Of a stretch of DNA of 64,000 bases, positions 1 to 7,948 are shown one piece after another; positions within the stretch are counted from its first letter, which is position 1; every line of letters starts with the position of its first letter. The notes under the pieces are model-generated. The model worked only from the letters and a program-made list of their open reading frames with translations, ran no database searches and was not told the DNA's origin. Source of the DNA: Cytobacillus firmus (GTDB lineage: Bacteria > Bacillota > Bacilli > Bacillales > Cytobacillaceae); the NCBI RefSeq assembly GCF_023612095.1, contig NZ_CP086235.1:2677501-2741500 (forward strand), written 5' to 3'. Both the position numbers and the translations under genes were made by a program.

Positions 1-297
1 CCTGCAGTATTCATCGGGTTATTGCAGGGACCCGGAATGGTATTAAAAATCATACTGGTACTGATCTCTGTACAGCTTCTTGAAAGCAATCTCGTCTCTC
101 CACATGTGATGGGCAAACGGCTTAACCTCCACCCGCTTACAGTGATTATTATCTTAATGGCTGCAGGATCGATTTATGGCTTTATTGGAATCCTGATTGC
201 TATCCCTTTTTATTCTGTTATAAAAGTTCTGGTAAAAGACTTCAGAAGATTTTACCGATTAAGGACCAGAAAAAGCCTGCTATCCGAAGAGATTTAA
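1..297 (+). CDS. AI-2E family transporter, C-terminal part (5' end outside window)
   Basis: The frame is open from base 1 and ends at TAA 295-297, so the gene starts upstream of the window. The visible part has the C-terminal signature of the AI-2E/UPF0118 permease family (TqsA, YueF and YtvI type): a segment around VMGKRLNLHPLTVI, then a glycine-rich membrane helix (GSIYGFIGILIAIPFYSV) and a short basic cytoplasmic tail. It is an integral membrane protein. Family members have been linked to autoinducer export or Na+/H+ exchange, and the substrate cannot be told from this fragment. The internal Met near position 37 is not the true start. A hairpin with a T run follows at once. Confidence 0.85.
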   Translation, partial: PAVFIGLLQGPGMVLKIILVLISVQLLESNLVSPHVMGKRLNLHPLTVIIILMAAGSIYGFIGILIAIPFYSVIKVLVKDFRRFYRLRTRKSLLSEEI

Positions 298-302
298 TAA
301 AT

Positions 303-328
303 GAACTGCCGTTAAGGCAGTTTTTTAG
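303..328 (+). terminator. Rho-independent terminator of the AI-2E family gene
   Basis: Stem AACTGCC / GGCAGTT with a short loop followed by TTTTTT. It lies 6 bases after the stop codon of the permease. Confidence 0.8.
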
Positions 329-403
329 TTATTAGGCATGCGTATGCCAACAAATAACAGTATAATAAGAATTGCGTGAGAATAATTTGAGAGGAGCTTT
401 CGA

Positions 404-1453
404 ATGGCATACCCGAATACAAAAGAAACTATCAGCGTATTAAAAGAGATAGTTTCAATTCCAAGTCCTTCCGGAAATACAAATGAAGTAATTACATATG
501 TAGAAAAGTTTTTGAACGAGCTTAATGTGGAAACGAAGCGCAACCGGAAAGGCGGGCTTATTGCAACCCTTCCTGGAAAAGACGAAAAAAATCACAGAAT
601 GCTGACTGCGCACGTTGATACACTTGGCGCGATTGTTAAGGAAATAAAGCCAAGCGGACGCCTGAAAATTGATTTGATCGGCGGATTTAAATACAACTCG
701 ATTGAAGGCGAGTATTGTGAAATCGAAACATCATCTGGCAAAAAATTCACCGGCACGATACTAATGCATCAGACATCTGTTCATGTCTATAAAGATGCCG
801 GGAAAGCTGAAAGAAACCAGGAAAACATGGAAATCCGCCTTGATGAAAAAGTAAAGAGTGCTGAAGAAGTCCGTGAGCTGGGAATCGGCGTCGGAGACTT
901 TGTATCTTTTGATCCGCGTGTGCAGACTACACCTGCTGGCTTCATTAAATCACGCCATCTTGACGATAAGGCTAGTGTCGCAATTCTTCTTCAGCTGATT
1001 AAACAGCTGAAAGCCGATAACACTGAGCTGCCGTACACAACCCATTTTCTCATCTCAAATAATGAAGAAATAGGCTATGGCGGCAATTCCAATATCACGC
1101 CGGAAACGGTCGAATATTTGGCTGTGGATATGGGTGCGATGGGTGATGGCCAATCCACTGATGAATATACGGTATCCATTTGTGTAAAGGATGCGAGCGG
1201 CCCTTATCACTACGAATTAAGAAAGCATCTCGTGCAGCTTGCCGAGGAAAATGGAATCGAGTACAAACTGGATATTTACCCATTTTACGGTTCTGATGCA
1301 TCAGCAGCTATCCGCTCCGGCCACGATATCGTTCACGGCTTAATCGGCCCTGGAATTGATTCATCACATGCCTTTGAGCGTACACATGAGGATTCAATTG
1401 AGAATACGGCCAAACTGCTGTATCACTATGTACAATCCGAAATGATCATTTAG
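404..1453 (+). CDS. M42 family metallopeptidase (glutamyl aminopeptidase / endoglucanase-like)
   Basis: A 349-residue protein with the di-zinc M42 aminopeptidase fold. Metal and catalytic signatures are visible: TAHVDTLGAIV (His and Asp), SRHLDDKAS (bridging Asp), ISNNEEIGYGG (Glu pair), AVDMGAM (Asp) and a C-terminal SSHAFERTH (His). Family members are cytoplasmic aminopeptidases that trim short peptides. Some were annotated as endoglucanases historically, but the motifs here are those of a peptidase. It resembles B. subtilis YhfE in size and sequence style. The start is supported by GAGAGGAG about 8 bases before the ATG. It is monocistronic, between two terminators. Confidence 0.92.
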   Translation: MAYPNTKETISVLKEIVSIPSPSGNTNEVITYVEKFLNELNVETKRNRKGGLIATLPGKDEKNHRMLTAHVDTLGAIVKEIKPSGRLKIDLIGGFKYNSIEGEYCEIETSSGKKFTGTILMHQTSVHVYKDAGKAERNQENMEIRLDEKVKSAEEVRELGIGVGDFVSFDPRVQTTPAGFIKSRHLDDKASVAILLQLIKQLKADNTELPYTTHFLISNNEEIGYGGNSNITPETVEYLAVDMGAMGDGQSTDEYTVSICVKDASGPYHYELRKHLVQLAEENGIEYKLDIYPFYGSDASAAIRSGHDIVHGLIGPGIDSSHAFERTHEDSIENTAKLLYHYVQSEMII

Positions 1454-1456
1454 CAA

Positions 1457-1498
1457 AAAAGAAACTGCACCCATTCATTTGAGTGCAGTTTCTTTTAT
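1457..1498. terminator. Convergent terminator between the M42 gene and the M15 gene
   Basis: A 12-bp stem AAGAAACTGCAC / GTGCAGTTTCTT is flanked by A and T runs, so it can serve both the + strand M42 gene and the - strand M15 gene that ends at 1501. Confidence 0.85.
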
Positions 1499-1500
1499 TA

Positions 1501-2051
1501 TCATTCAGCTTCAGGCGGCCTCTTCCCTCTTTGAAGCTCCCAGATAGAAAGACCAAAATCCATTTGAAGATGAGGATAGTCCTTGAATTGTGTCCAATCC
1601 CCTCCCCATTCAAACCCAAGGTCCTTTGCTATTTCAACGACCTCCATCCAATCAGCCCGGCTGTTGCCGTTGCCATCATATTTCATATCCCAGATCACCT
1701 GGCCATCTACGGACATAAGTGCGAAATCAATTGCCAGGCCAAAATTATGGTAGGACTCCCCCCTTTTGCATGGGTAACAATATTTCCCTCACCAGTGCGG
1801 CCTTTTTCATATAAAGCATCTTGTTCTGCTATGCTTCTGAAATCCTGGGTGATGACTGCGTTAATGCCTTTGTCGGCAGCCAGACTAATAAGTTCATCTT
1901 TCTTTTCAGCAACAAGAGGATGAAGTGCTGTCGGGGGCGGAACTTCTTTAAAATTCGCCGGTTTTAAATATTGGTAAATGAGCATCACGAAAATGCTTGC
2001 TATTAAGAACGTCAGCAGCAGCCCATTAATTTTTTTTATCAGCATGTCCAA
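1501..2051 (-). pseudogene. M15 family L,D/D,D-peptidase (CwlK/VanY-like), frameshifted
   Basis: Two overlapping frames together make one M15 peptidase. The first part (from 2051) has an N-terminal membrane anchor (GLLLTFLIASIFVMLIY), then the family motif ITQDFRSIAEQDALYEKGRT and THAKGG. The continuation in another frame reads SYHNFGLAIDFAL (zinc His and Asp) and ends with WGGDWTQFKDYPHLQM (third zinc ligand). The break is at a run of six C (1758-1763). Seven would restore KGGESYHNFGLAIDF and the whole domain. As written, the upstream product would lose all catalytic residues. The family cleaves peptidoglycan peptides at the outer membrane face. It could be a real null allele or a base-calling error; I favour error because two other genes here show the same pattern. 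Confidence 0.8.
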
Positions 2052-2100
2052 TCAATCCTCAAACTTTATTTCCTGCTTAGTATTCTAGAATACTACAAAA

Positions 2101-2131
2101 CAAAAAAGAGAATCCAGAATAATGGATTCTT
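2101..2131 (-). terminator. Rho-independent terminator of the sigma-E type gene
   Basis: On the - strand, AGAATCCA-loop-TGGATTCT is followed by CTTTTTTG. It lies just after the stop of the gene at 2137. Confidence 0.75.
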
Positions 2132-2136
2132 CCATG

Positions 2137-3276
2137 CTAAAAAGCGAAGCTTATGTCATTCATAGCCTTAAATGTTACATTTTGTTCTCTGAAATAAACG
2201 AATGCTTCAACTGTACATGTTCCCTTTTCCAATTTATCAAAATTTAAATGAAATTGATAAATGCCATTAAATTCTTCAGGATCAATGGATAAGGTGTCAA
2301 TCGGCCTGATCCAAAACTCTCCTTTCTCATAACCTTCCTGAAGCCATTCGTCATTAGCATATTGCCAGCCCTGGGCTCCTTCTGTTCCCTGAACTGCCAA
2401 TACTTCCACCATCTCCGGCGGGAGGATCTGTCCGCCAATCTCTATCTGAGCCGGAGGGTCAACCCTAAGGCAGACAATCGGATTATGAAGCTCAGCCGTA
2501 CCCGTATTTTTAATGACGAGGTCTGTAATTAAGGTGTATTTTTCATTATTGGAATGCGGGCGAATCGTATAATTAAAGTAAGCCTCTCCCTCAGCTTTAA
2601 CCTGTGGCTTCACCTCAGCCGGACGAGTGTCTGGAGCTCTTTTCTGCTGCCGATTCTTTTTCTTCTCAGGCGTCCCGCTGCTGAAGAGCTCAACTACGGT
2701 TTCAAGCCCCACCCAGTTCAGGAGCTCACTGCTGCCGATACAATGTTCCAGAATAGAAGCCTGCAGCTGAATTAGGAATTCTTCTAAACTAGTATAATTG
2801 ACTGGAATTTCACAGGATATTGAAGCCCTGCCTTTATGCTGTGCTCCAGCTGTTTTAAAAAAGACATATGGCCGGCTTGAAATTTTCCTCCTGCAATGCT
2901 TCTGAATAACTGCAATGATATCTGAATTTTTGCATGTAATCACAATGTTTTCGCTTTTAGTGAATTCCAAATGAACATGGAAATTATCCTCTTCGTGCTC
3001 CTGCTGGTCAATTTCAGTTTTAAGTACCATTCCTGAATTCTTCAGCAGTTCTTTCATCAAAGATAAGGTTTCCTGCAGCACATCTGAATCTTCCCCTCCT
3101 TCCATTGTGAGAAGAAGAGTTTGATTTTTTTGAGGGTAGTCAATATATAGTGTTTTTTCTTCCCTTGACCATGTCGTGTCCAGTCCATGTCTGGAACAAT
3201 ATAAAAGCAATGACGGCAAAGAGGAAAAATCAGCGGTTCCTTTTTCTTTACCCAGGTACGATACATTCACTTTCAT
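2137..3276 (-). CDS. Unrecognised protein, probably mother-cell expressed in sporulation
   Basis: 379 residues, no signal peptide and no membrane segment. I do not recognise the family. The N-terminal 200 residues are mixed alpha/beta. A lysine/glutamine-rich linker follows (around KKKNRQQKRAP), and then a C-terminal beta-rich domain of about 135 residues beginning near YFNYTIRPHSN, with an IKNTGTAELHNP stretch like beta-sandwich domains of surface proteins. The start is set at the ATG preceded by AAAGGTGAT (5 bases away); an upstream in-frame ATG at 3345 has no such site. A near-consensus sigma-E promoter lies upstream, so I infer a forespore-engulfment-stage role, perhaps in coat or cortex. 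A named function would be a guess. Confidence 0.75.
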   Translation of the reverse strand: MKVNVSYLGKEKGTADFSSLPSLLLYCSRHGLDTTWSREEKTLYIDYPQKNQTLLLTMEGGEDSDVLQETLSLMKELLKNSGMVLKTEIDQQEHEEDNFHVHLEFTKSENIVITCKNSDIIAVIQKHCRRKISSRPYVFFKTAGAQHKGRASISCEIPVNYTSLEEFLIQLQASILEHCIGSSELLNWVGLETVVELFSSGTPEKKKNRQQKRAPDTRPAEVKPQVKAEGEAYFNYTIRPHSNNEKYTLITDLVIKNTGTAELHNPIVCLRVDPPAQIEIGGQILPPEMVEVLAVQGTEGAQGWQYANDEWLQEGYEKGEFWIRPIDTLSIDPEEFNGIYQFHLNFDKLEKGTCTVEAFVYFREQNVTFKAMNDISFAF

Positions 3277-3312
3277 TGATATCACCTTTTTCCGTATTTT
3301 CATTCCTTTCTC

Positions 3313-3342
3313 ATTGTATGAGTTCAGATAGGATGGATATGA
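3313..3342 (-). promoter_or_regulatory. Putative sigma-E promoter
   Basis: On the - strand, TCATATC, a 15-base spacer and CATACAAT match the sigma-E -35 (ATA core) and -10 (CATACANT) elements closely. It sits about 37 bases before the start codon of the gene at 2137-3276. Confidence 0.6.
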
Positions 3343-3487
3343 CAAAATAACCCTTTACCTGCCGCCGTTACCTTGATGTCTGTGCAATCATATGATATTC
3401 AAACAATGGGTTACAGGTCTTTAGGGCTTAGCAAATAGGTCGCGTTTCAATAAACCTGAAAAGAGAAGAATCATTCGGGAAAAAGTA

Positions 3488-3517
3488 ATAACGGTCAACT
3501 GAAATGTTGACCGTTTC
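3488..3517 (-). terminator. Hairpin terminator after the JAMM gene
   Basis: A 9-bp stem ACGGTCAAC / GTTGACCGT with a 5-base loop, 34 bases past the JAMM stop. The T tract is interrupted on the - strand (TTATTACTTTTT). Confidence 0.6.
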
Positions 3518-3550
3518 TCGGAAGCAAATGGTTAAAGCTGGACCGACAGG

Positions 3551-3913
3551 TTAATCTACAAGGATTATCTTAACCGGAAAGGCTTTGCCCTGTTTTATTC
3601 TATAGCATTTTACTATCGGCTTTTTCTTAGCATAAGAAATAATAAAGTAAGCTTTATCCGGATATGCAAAGCGAATGTCATCTCTTGAAGGAACAGGCGG
3701 AGCTGTAGGATGTGAATGGTAAATGCCTACTAAGAATTCTTTCTTTTCTTCCATTTTGGTTAGGAGCAATGTAAGCTGTTCTTCATTTATTTCAAAAGAG
3801 TTCTTCTTTCGCTTATTGTTTATCGCCTTCCAAATTGTTTTTATCATTTTCCCTGAACCTGATAATAACCCGCATGCTTCAAAAGGTAATTCTTTTTCTC
3901 CATGAGCGAGCAT
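3551..3913 (-). CDS. JAMM/MPN (Mov34) domain metallopeptidase
   Basis: A 120-residue single-domain protein with the full JAMM motif: a Glu in ELPFEACGLLSG, then HSHPTAPPVPSRDD (HxH, Ser and Asp zinc and catalytic residues). Family members are zinc isopeptidases or, in bacteria, desulfurylases and peptidases often working with ubiquitin-like or sulfur-carrier proteins. No such partner is encoded nearby. The family usually begins about ten residues earlier, and those residues (IRLSRNVYSE) are present in frame upstream of this ATG without any ATG, GTG or TTG. The real start may therefore be an ATT at 3941-3943, or a frameshift may fuse it to the small frame at 3969-4094. The ATG used here lacks a clear ribosome binding site. 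Confidence 0.85.
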   Translation of the reverse strand: MLAHGEKELPFEACGLLSGSGKMIKTIWKAINNKRKKNSFEINEEQLTLLLTKMEEKKEFLVGIYHSHPTAPPVPSRDDIRFAYPDKAYFIISYAKKKPIVKCYRIKQGKAFPVKIILVD

Positions 3914-3968
3914 TTCAGAATAAACATTTCTGGATAACCGAATGGCTTCGCTTCCGCTGCCTGATAAA

Positions 3969-4094
3969 TTATCTGCCGCAGCATCTTTTATATTGGGGTT
4001 GAACTGGTCTGGCAGCCGCTTTTTTCTTCCTTCCGCTGCCGACAGCCACTGACTTTGATTTTTTATACATTTCCTGAATTTCCTGACGTTTCAT
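3969..4094 (-). CDS. Small 41-residue basic ORF before the JAMM gene
   Basis: The ATG is preceded by AAGGAG with 9-base spacing, a better translation start than anything for the JAMM gene below it. The product is lysine/arginine-rich (contains GSGRKKKAAARP) and ends CCGR. The JAMM frame is also open throughout this stretch, in the +1 frame, and there is a six-A run at 4020-4025 that could host slippage. It may be a genuine small protein, a leader peptide coupling translation to the JAMM gene, or the true N-terminus of the JAMM protein split by an indel. No family recognised. Confidence 0.4.
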   Translation of the reverse strand: MKRQEIQEMYKKSKSVAVGSGRKKKAAARPVQPQYKRCCGR

Positions 4095-4118
4095 TATATA
4101 CACTCCTTGTTTATTTAC

Positions 4119-5252
4119 TCATTGTTTTTTTGAATATTTAAAAGGGTCAAACATGGTCGCGGCTGATTGAGGTGGAATTGGCAGAGACCCATGCCTGTCA
4201 AAATCGTGATTTCTTTGCTTTTCTATTTTTCTATTCAGCTGCTTTGATTTTTGCACTTGAGAAGGTCGCTGCGTTTTAGCTTCTTTCACTTCGGCTGCTT
4301 TCTCAGAAAATTCTATCTTATTCATAAGATCCTGCTCATTTAATTTTAATTCCTGCAGCTCAATTTCTAATTTTCGGATCATTTTTTCATTTTTTATGTC
4401 CTTTTCCTTGTATTGAGTCAGCATTTGGTTAAGTTCTACAGACTCTGCCTTATATTTATTTTCCACCTCAATAAATTGCCGGTAAATGTCATTTAGTTCC
4501 TTTACACTGTTTCTAAATTCATTTTCCGAATGTTCCTTTTCCAATAAGCGATCATAAACCTCTTCAAACGTGCCTTTATAATGCACAAGTTCGTCTCTCA
4601 ATTGAGAAATAACTTCCTGCAGCTCTGTGAGTTTCGCCTTATACTGTTCTTCCTTTTCCCTGCTAAAAAATAACCAGCCCATTTTTTTCAACCACCTTCC
4701 TATGATATTCATATTCAGCTCCAACTCTTCTTGTCTGTGTGTTAAACCAGCATTCTCAATTTGATTGAGTAATTTTTCTAAGTGTTCAATGGCATTTTGT
4801 GTTACTGCCTTAAGATCATAAAAGTCTGCTATCCAGCAAAATACTTCTTCCATTGATAGTTTATGTGCGATATTATATTCTTTATCTTTATTAATATTTC
4901 GATTAGAGATAGGTCCATTAGCTGACTCTTCTATCATGTCCTGTAAATGTTCAATATGCAAAGCATACTGATAAAGATCCAGTTGCTCTGATTTTATTTT
5001 TTTTATATCAAGCTCTTTCTCAAATACCATCTCCTTTAACCTGGCTTCCCTTTTGAGAGCTGCTTGTTTCATTCGTATGACCTCATTTTTAAGAGATCTA
5101 AATGCAGGGGAATAACCGGAAAATAATGCTTCATTAGCCATGCATCTTAAAGCGTTCCGATCGTTCCTTATCCCTTCAAGGATGCCTTTTAAGCTACTAA
5201 TATCCTCTTTAACATTCATTATTTGATATTTCATAGAATTATTAACCGGCAC
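4119..5252 (-). CDS. Long coiled-coil protein of unknown function
   Basis: 377 residues, predominantly heptad-like helices rich in Glu, Lys, Leu and Gln (for example residues about 20-110 and 190-320), with no signal peptide or membrane segment. The last 60 residues change to a basic, low-complexity tail ending in FDPFKYSKKQ. I do not recognise a family. The start is taken as GTG with GAGGTGA 5 bases upstream; a further in-frame GTG is at 5261 and ATG codons lie downstream. It precedes the 41-residue ORF by 24 bases and the JAMM gene, so the three may be one transcript. A weak sigma-E-like element (TTATAATT, 13 bases, CATACA) lies upstream. The setting between spore-surface candidates suggests a sporulation role, which is inference. 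Confidence 0.65.
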   Translation of the reverse strand: MPVNNSMKYQIMNVKEDISSLKGILEGIRNDRNALRCMANEALFSGYSPAFRSLKNEVIRMKQAALKREARLKEMVFEKELDIKKIKSEQLDLYQYALHIEHLQDMIEESANGPISNRNINKDKEYNIAHKLSMEEVFCWIADFYDLKAVTQNAIEHLEKLLNQIENAGLTHRQEELELNMNIIGRWLKKMGWLFFSREKEEQYKAKLTELQEVISQLRDELVHYKGTFEEVYDRLLEKEHSENEFRNSVKELNDIYRQFIEVENKYKAESVELNQMLTQYKEKDIKNEKMIRKLEIELQELKLNEQDLMNKIEFSEKAAEVKEAKTQRPSQVQKSKQLNRKIEKQRNHDFDRHGSLPIPPQSAATMFDPFKYSKKQ

Positions 5253-5302
5253 CTCTCTCACCTCAATTCTGTTATATGTATGTACGGTACAATTTAAATT
5301 AT

Positions 5303-5332
5303 AAAAAGGAGGGGAGAAGTTACTCCCCTCCT
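5303..5332 (-). terminator. Strong terminator after the cysteine-rich spore-protein gene
   Basis: A 10-bp GC-rich stem AGGAGGGGAG / CTCCCCTCCT with a 6-base loop followed on the - strand by TTTTTAT. Confidence 0.85.
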
Positions 5333-5339
5333 GAAAAAA

Positions 5340-6503
5340 TTAGTCATCCAGGTTATCTAATAGGTCAGCAAATGTGTCGCACTCTTCAAAGTTTACTGCA
5401 GCGTCAACAATTCCGCTGTCAAATACTACAGCATTAGTGTTGATGTCCCTAAGAATTAGACGGAAACTCTCTCCTTCTAGTGAATCATCGTCATTAATTG
5501 TCAGATCAAATACGAATCTCTCAATGTCTCCATCCCAATCTCTGTTACCTGTACCAGAAACAGTTAGTGAATCGTCACCACATACCGGCTGGTTGAAAGT
5601 GAGAGGTTTGAAAGTGAAGCTGTAGTCTGGCTGTGTTGGTGTTGGAGCAGGTCCATCAAACTCAGTGTCAGTGAAGGCGTAAGTGAACGTACTATCACCA
5701 AGTGAGCACTCCTGACAGATTTCTGCACGTATGCTGGAAGTACCAGTTACATCTACTCCGCCGATATCTGCTAAAGTATCAGCTCCTCTTGTAATAGCAG
5801 TAGCCTGGCACTCACAGTTTGCTACTGGGAATAATCCCGGACATTGCGGCGGAAACTCCAGCAGGTTTAAGTCACACTGAATTCTTGGTTTAGGCACTGG
5901 AATATTATTTGGACGCGGGAAGCAGAATTTTGCCAAAACTTCAAGTTTAACTGGGTAGTGTACTTGAACGTCTTTACACAATACAACTCTCACTGGAATC
6001 ATTGGTCCGAATGGATCTGGACCCATTAGCGGAGCGCCGTAAGTCTGGCAGATTACCTGGTAAGCTCTTAAGCGAATATTAGCTTCTGTAATACCTGTTG
6101 GTACGCACAGCATGATTTCATCAGTGAATTGAGTGCGGACAGTGAATGTGCATACTGATGCACCGTTTACCAGAATCGTTACTTCTACAGGAACTGTCCA
6201 GACGATTAATACTCGACCAGGATTTCCATGTTCAAGAATTGTTGCAGAAGATTGAACATCGTCTACAGAAGCCGAACACTGCACATCCACTCTTTGCCCT
6301 GCAGCCAAGGCAGCAGCAACGGCAGCTCGGCAGTCCTCATCAGGTATGAAATTCTTGTTTTCATATTTGTTGGCAAAGAATACCCAGTCATAAACCTTCT
6401 CTACAAAAATACATTCTGGGGCTAAATCATTTGGATCAATCGGAATTGGCGTTGGTGTAGGAGCCGGCTGAGAACCTTTAATCATTTTACGCTTATTCTT
6501 CAT
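5340..6503 (-). CDS. Cysteine-rich protein, candidate spore coat/exosporium component
   Basis: 387 residues without a signal peptide, as expected for proteins loaded on the spore from the mother-cell cytoplasm. In order: a basic N-terminus, a proline-rich stretch (residues 12-23), a beta-rich domain at about 30-200 with scattered cysteines, a PQCPGLFP motif at 219-226, a CECQ...CQEC segment, and an acidic C-terminal domain ending DNLDD. The CPGLFP motif recurs near the N-terminus of the Ig-repeat protein at 9456-11840. A sigma-K promoter match precedes it, and it has its own terminator, so it is monocistronic. The ATG follows AGGAAGG. I do not recognise a named family; coat or exosporium assignment is inferred from promoter, composition and lack of an export signal. 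Confidence 0.75.
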   Translation of the reverse strand: MKNKRKMIKGSQPAPTPTPIPIDPNDLAPECIFVEKVYDWVFFANKYENKNFIPDEDCRAAVAAALAAGQRVDVQCSASVDDVQSSATILEHGNPGRVLIVWTVPVEVTILVNGASVCTFTVRTQFTDEIMLCVPTGITEANIRLRAYQVICQTYGAPLMGPDPFGPMIPVRVVLCKDVQVHYPVKLEVLAKFCFPRPNNIPVPKPRIQCDLNLLEFPPQCPGLFPVANCECQATAITRGADTLADIGGVDVTGTSSIRAEICQECSLGDSTFTYAFTDTEFDGPAPTPTQPDYSFTFKPLTFNQPVCGDDSLTVSGTGNRDWDGDIERFVFDLTINDDDSLEGESFRLILRDINTNAVVFDSGIVDAAVNFEECDTFADLLDNLDD

Positions 6504-6545
6504 GTTTTCCTTCCTTTCTTTCTAATGAGTATTTTCATCACACTA

Positions 6546-6574
6546 TATCCTATGGAATGAAACCAGTTTTGGTA
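6546..6574 (-). promoter_or_regulatory. Putative sigma-K promoter
   Basis: On the - strand, TACC (mACm -35), a 16-base spacer and CATAGGATA (CATAnnnTA -10) match the sigma-K consensus. The distance to the ATG at 6503 is about 43 bases. Confidence 0.6.
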
Positions 6575-6946
6575 TAGAACAAGTACCTATTTTTGTAAAA
6601 AAAGAACCTATTTTTGAAAAGTAGTAAAAGAGTCTATTTTTTTATAAATGGGTTCACTTTAGGGTAAATGCCATTGTCCTTTCTTTTCACACAGCATATA
6701 GTAGAAGTAAGAAAGGTTATTGATTTAAATCTTTCCTTTCGCTTCACTATTAAATGAATAGGGATATTTCTGCTAGTTTAATAATAAATGGCAACTAAAA
6801 GTCTATTTTCTATATTACCGGATCCTCGAATGGCGTTTCAGAGCATTACACGAATTTCCAGCCGATTTTCAATGAGTATTTGACGAACGGATTTTTATCA
6901 CACGTATTGGATCATTGCAATGATAACCTTTATAATTTATACCTTT
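6575..6946. other. AT-rich intergenic region without a supported gene
   Basis: This part of the gap between two divergent genes holds only the sigma-K promoter at its left edge. A stretch at about 6800-6948 is open on the + strand but has no start codon or ribosome binding site. I see no RNA gene I can name. Confidence 0.5.
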
Positions 6947-6974
6947 AGACATGAGGGCCCTCATGTCTTTTTTA
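6947..6974 (+). terminator. Perfect 22-bp palindrome followed by a T run
   Basis: AGACATGAGGG / CCCTCATGTCT (6947-6968) is a perfect inverted repeat centred on GGGCCC and followed by TTTTTT. It has the shape of a terminator with a minimal loop, but there is no gene just upstream on this strand. It could end an unannotated transcript or act as a protein-binding site in the leader of the coiled-coil gene at 7042. Confidence 0.45.
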
Positions 6975-7041
6975 ATTCAAAGAAACTTTAAAGGCTATTT
7001 ACATAAAATGAGATAAATGCTTTTCTGAAAGGAGAATGAAA

Positions 7042-7815
7042 ATGCTTCGCAACCATACTCCCGATAAAGAAATTCAGCTGCAGCAAAAGATTATCCATCT
7101 TAAATCCGAATTGGCAAAGTATCAGTCCATGCTCAGTCCAGAATACGAAAAAGAGCAGTCTGAAAGAATTTATGAAATGCGTGAACAAAATCTGGAGCTA
7201 AACAGAAAAAATAATGCTTTAAGAAAGAAATTGTCTATACTTTCTGAAGAAAACTTAAAACAAAAATCTTATTTGCATATTATGCAGGACTCCCTCCTTA
7301 TGACCAACAATAAGAAAAATCAAGGTGACGTTTTAGTCATTAATGAAGATAAGGATTTAATTAACAGCTTATTTAATCGCGTTTATGATTTGGAAGTAAC
7401 GTTTTGGGAAATGCACTGTAAATTAGAGGAGTTGTATAAGGAAAATGAACAATTAATCCAATTAAATGATAGACCACAGATAAAAGAGGTTACTCAAACT
7501 TTAAATAAGACTGGCACCTTCGACAATTTGCATGGTTTACAGGAAAAAATTCTTCAGGAAGAGTTATTAACCGCAGCAAGATATAAAAACTCTGCTGAAT
7601 CTGCAATGGAGGAATTAAGAAAAGAAATTAAAGCATATAATGAAGGAAATGTAATTTACCCAAATGAAACTGAAAGAAATGAAGATAAAAAAACGCTAGA
7701 TCATTTTATTACAGAATTCGGAAAAAAAGACGCCGAGCTGGAGAAGGCATTGGAAATCTTAAAAAAATTGGAAATGAAAGTTGTATCGATTGAAAATAAA
7801 ATCAGCAATGAGTAA
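7042..7815 (+). CDS. Coiled-coil protein of unknown function
   Basis: 257 residues, almost wholly helical and charged, with leucine heptads at about 10-90 and 120-255 and no signal peptide, membrane helix or cysteine. The start is the second of two close ATGs: GAAAGGAG ends 7 bases before it, while the first ATG (7036) is only one base from that site. The protein is transcribed divergently from the candidate spore-surface gene at 5340 and ends in a clear terminator. It is similar in character, not detectably in sequence, to the coiled-coil protein at 4119. I do not recognise a family; a structural role is inference. Confidence 0.65.
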   Translation: MLRNHTPDKEIQLQQKIIHLKSELAKYQSMLSPEYEKEQSERIYEMREQNLELNRKNNALRKKLSILSEENLKQKSYLHIMQDSLLMTNNKKNQGDVLVINEDKDLINSLFNRVYDLEVTFWEMHCKLEELYKENEQLIQLNDRPQIKEVTQTLNKTGTFDNLHGLQEKILQEELLTAARYKNSAESAMEELRKEIKAYNEGNVIYPNETERNEDKKTLDHFITEFGKKDAELEKALEILKKLEMKVVSIENKISNE

Positions 7816-7819
7816 TGAT

Positions 7820-7855
7820 AAAACACGCCTTCCAAACTGAAGGCGTGTTTTCTTT
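7820..7855 (+). terminator. Rho-independent terminator
   Basis: A 13-bp stem AAAACACGCCTTC / GAAGGCGTGTTTT with a 6-base loop then CTTT. It lies 4 bases past the coiled-coil gene. Confidence 0.85.
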
Positions 7856-7889
7856 ACTAACGCACTCTAAATTTTATAAGTTATGGCTG

Positions 7890-7914
7890 GTTTCAAAAAT
7901 GAGGACAAGGGTAT
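7890..7914 (+). promoter_or_regulatory. Sigma-B promoter of the csbD-like gene
   Basis: GTTTCA, 13 bases and GGGTAT match the general-stress sigma-B consensus (GTTTAA-N12/15-GGGTAT) with one mismatch. It lies 35 bases before the ATG. Confidence 0.8.
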
Positions 7915-7948
7915 ATAAAAACCAAACAGCATTTAGGAGGAGTTACTT

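Noticed and set aside
6800..6948. Open + strand stretch in the gap before the coiled-coil gene (reads YITGSSNGVSEHY...)
   Set aside because: No ATG, GTG or TTG with a ribosome binding site, a stop codon just upstream, and no family I recognise.
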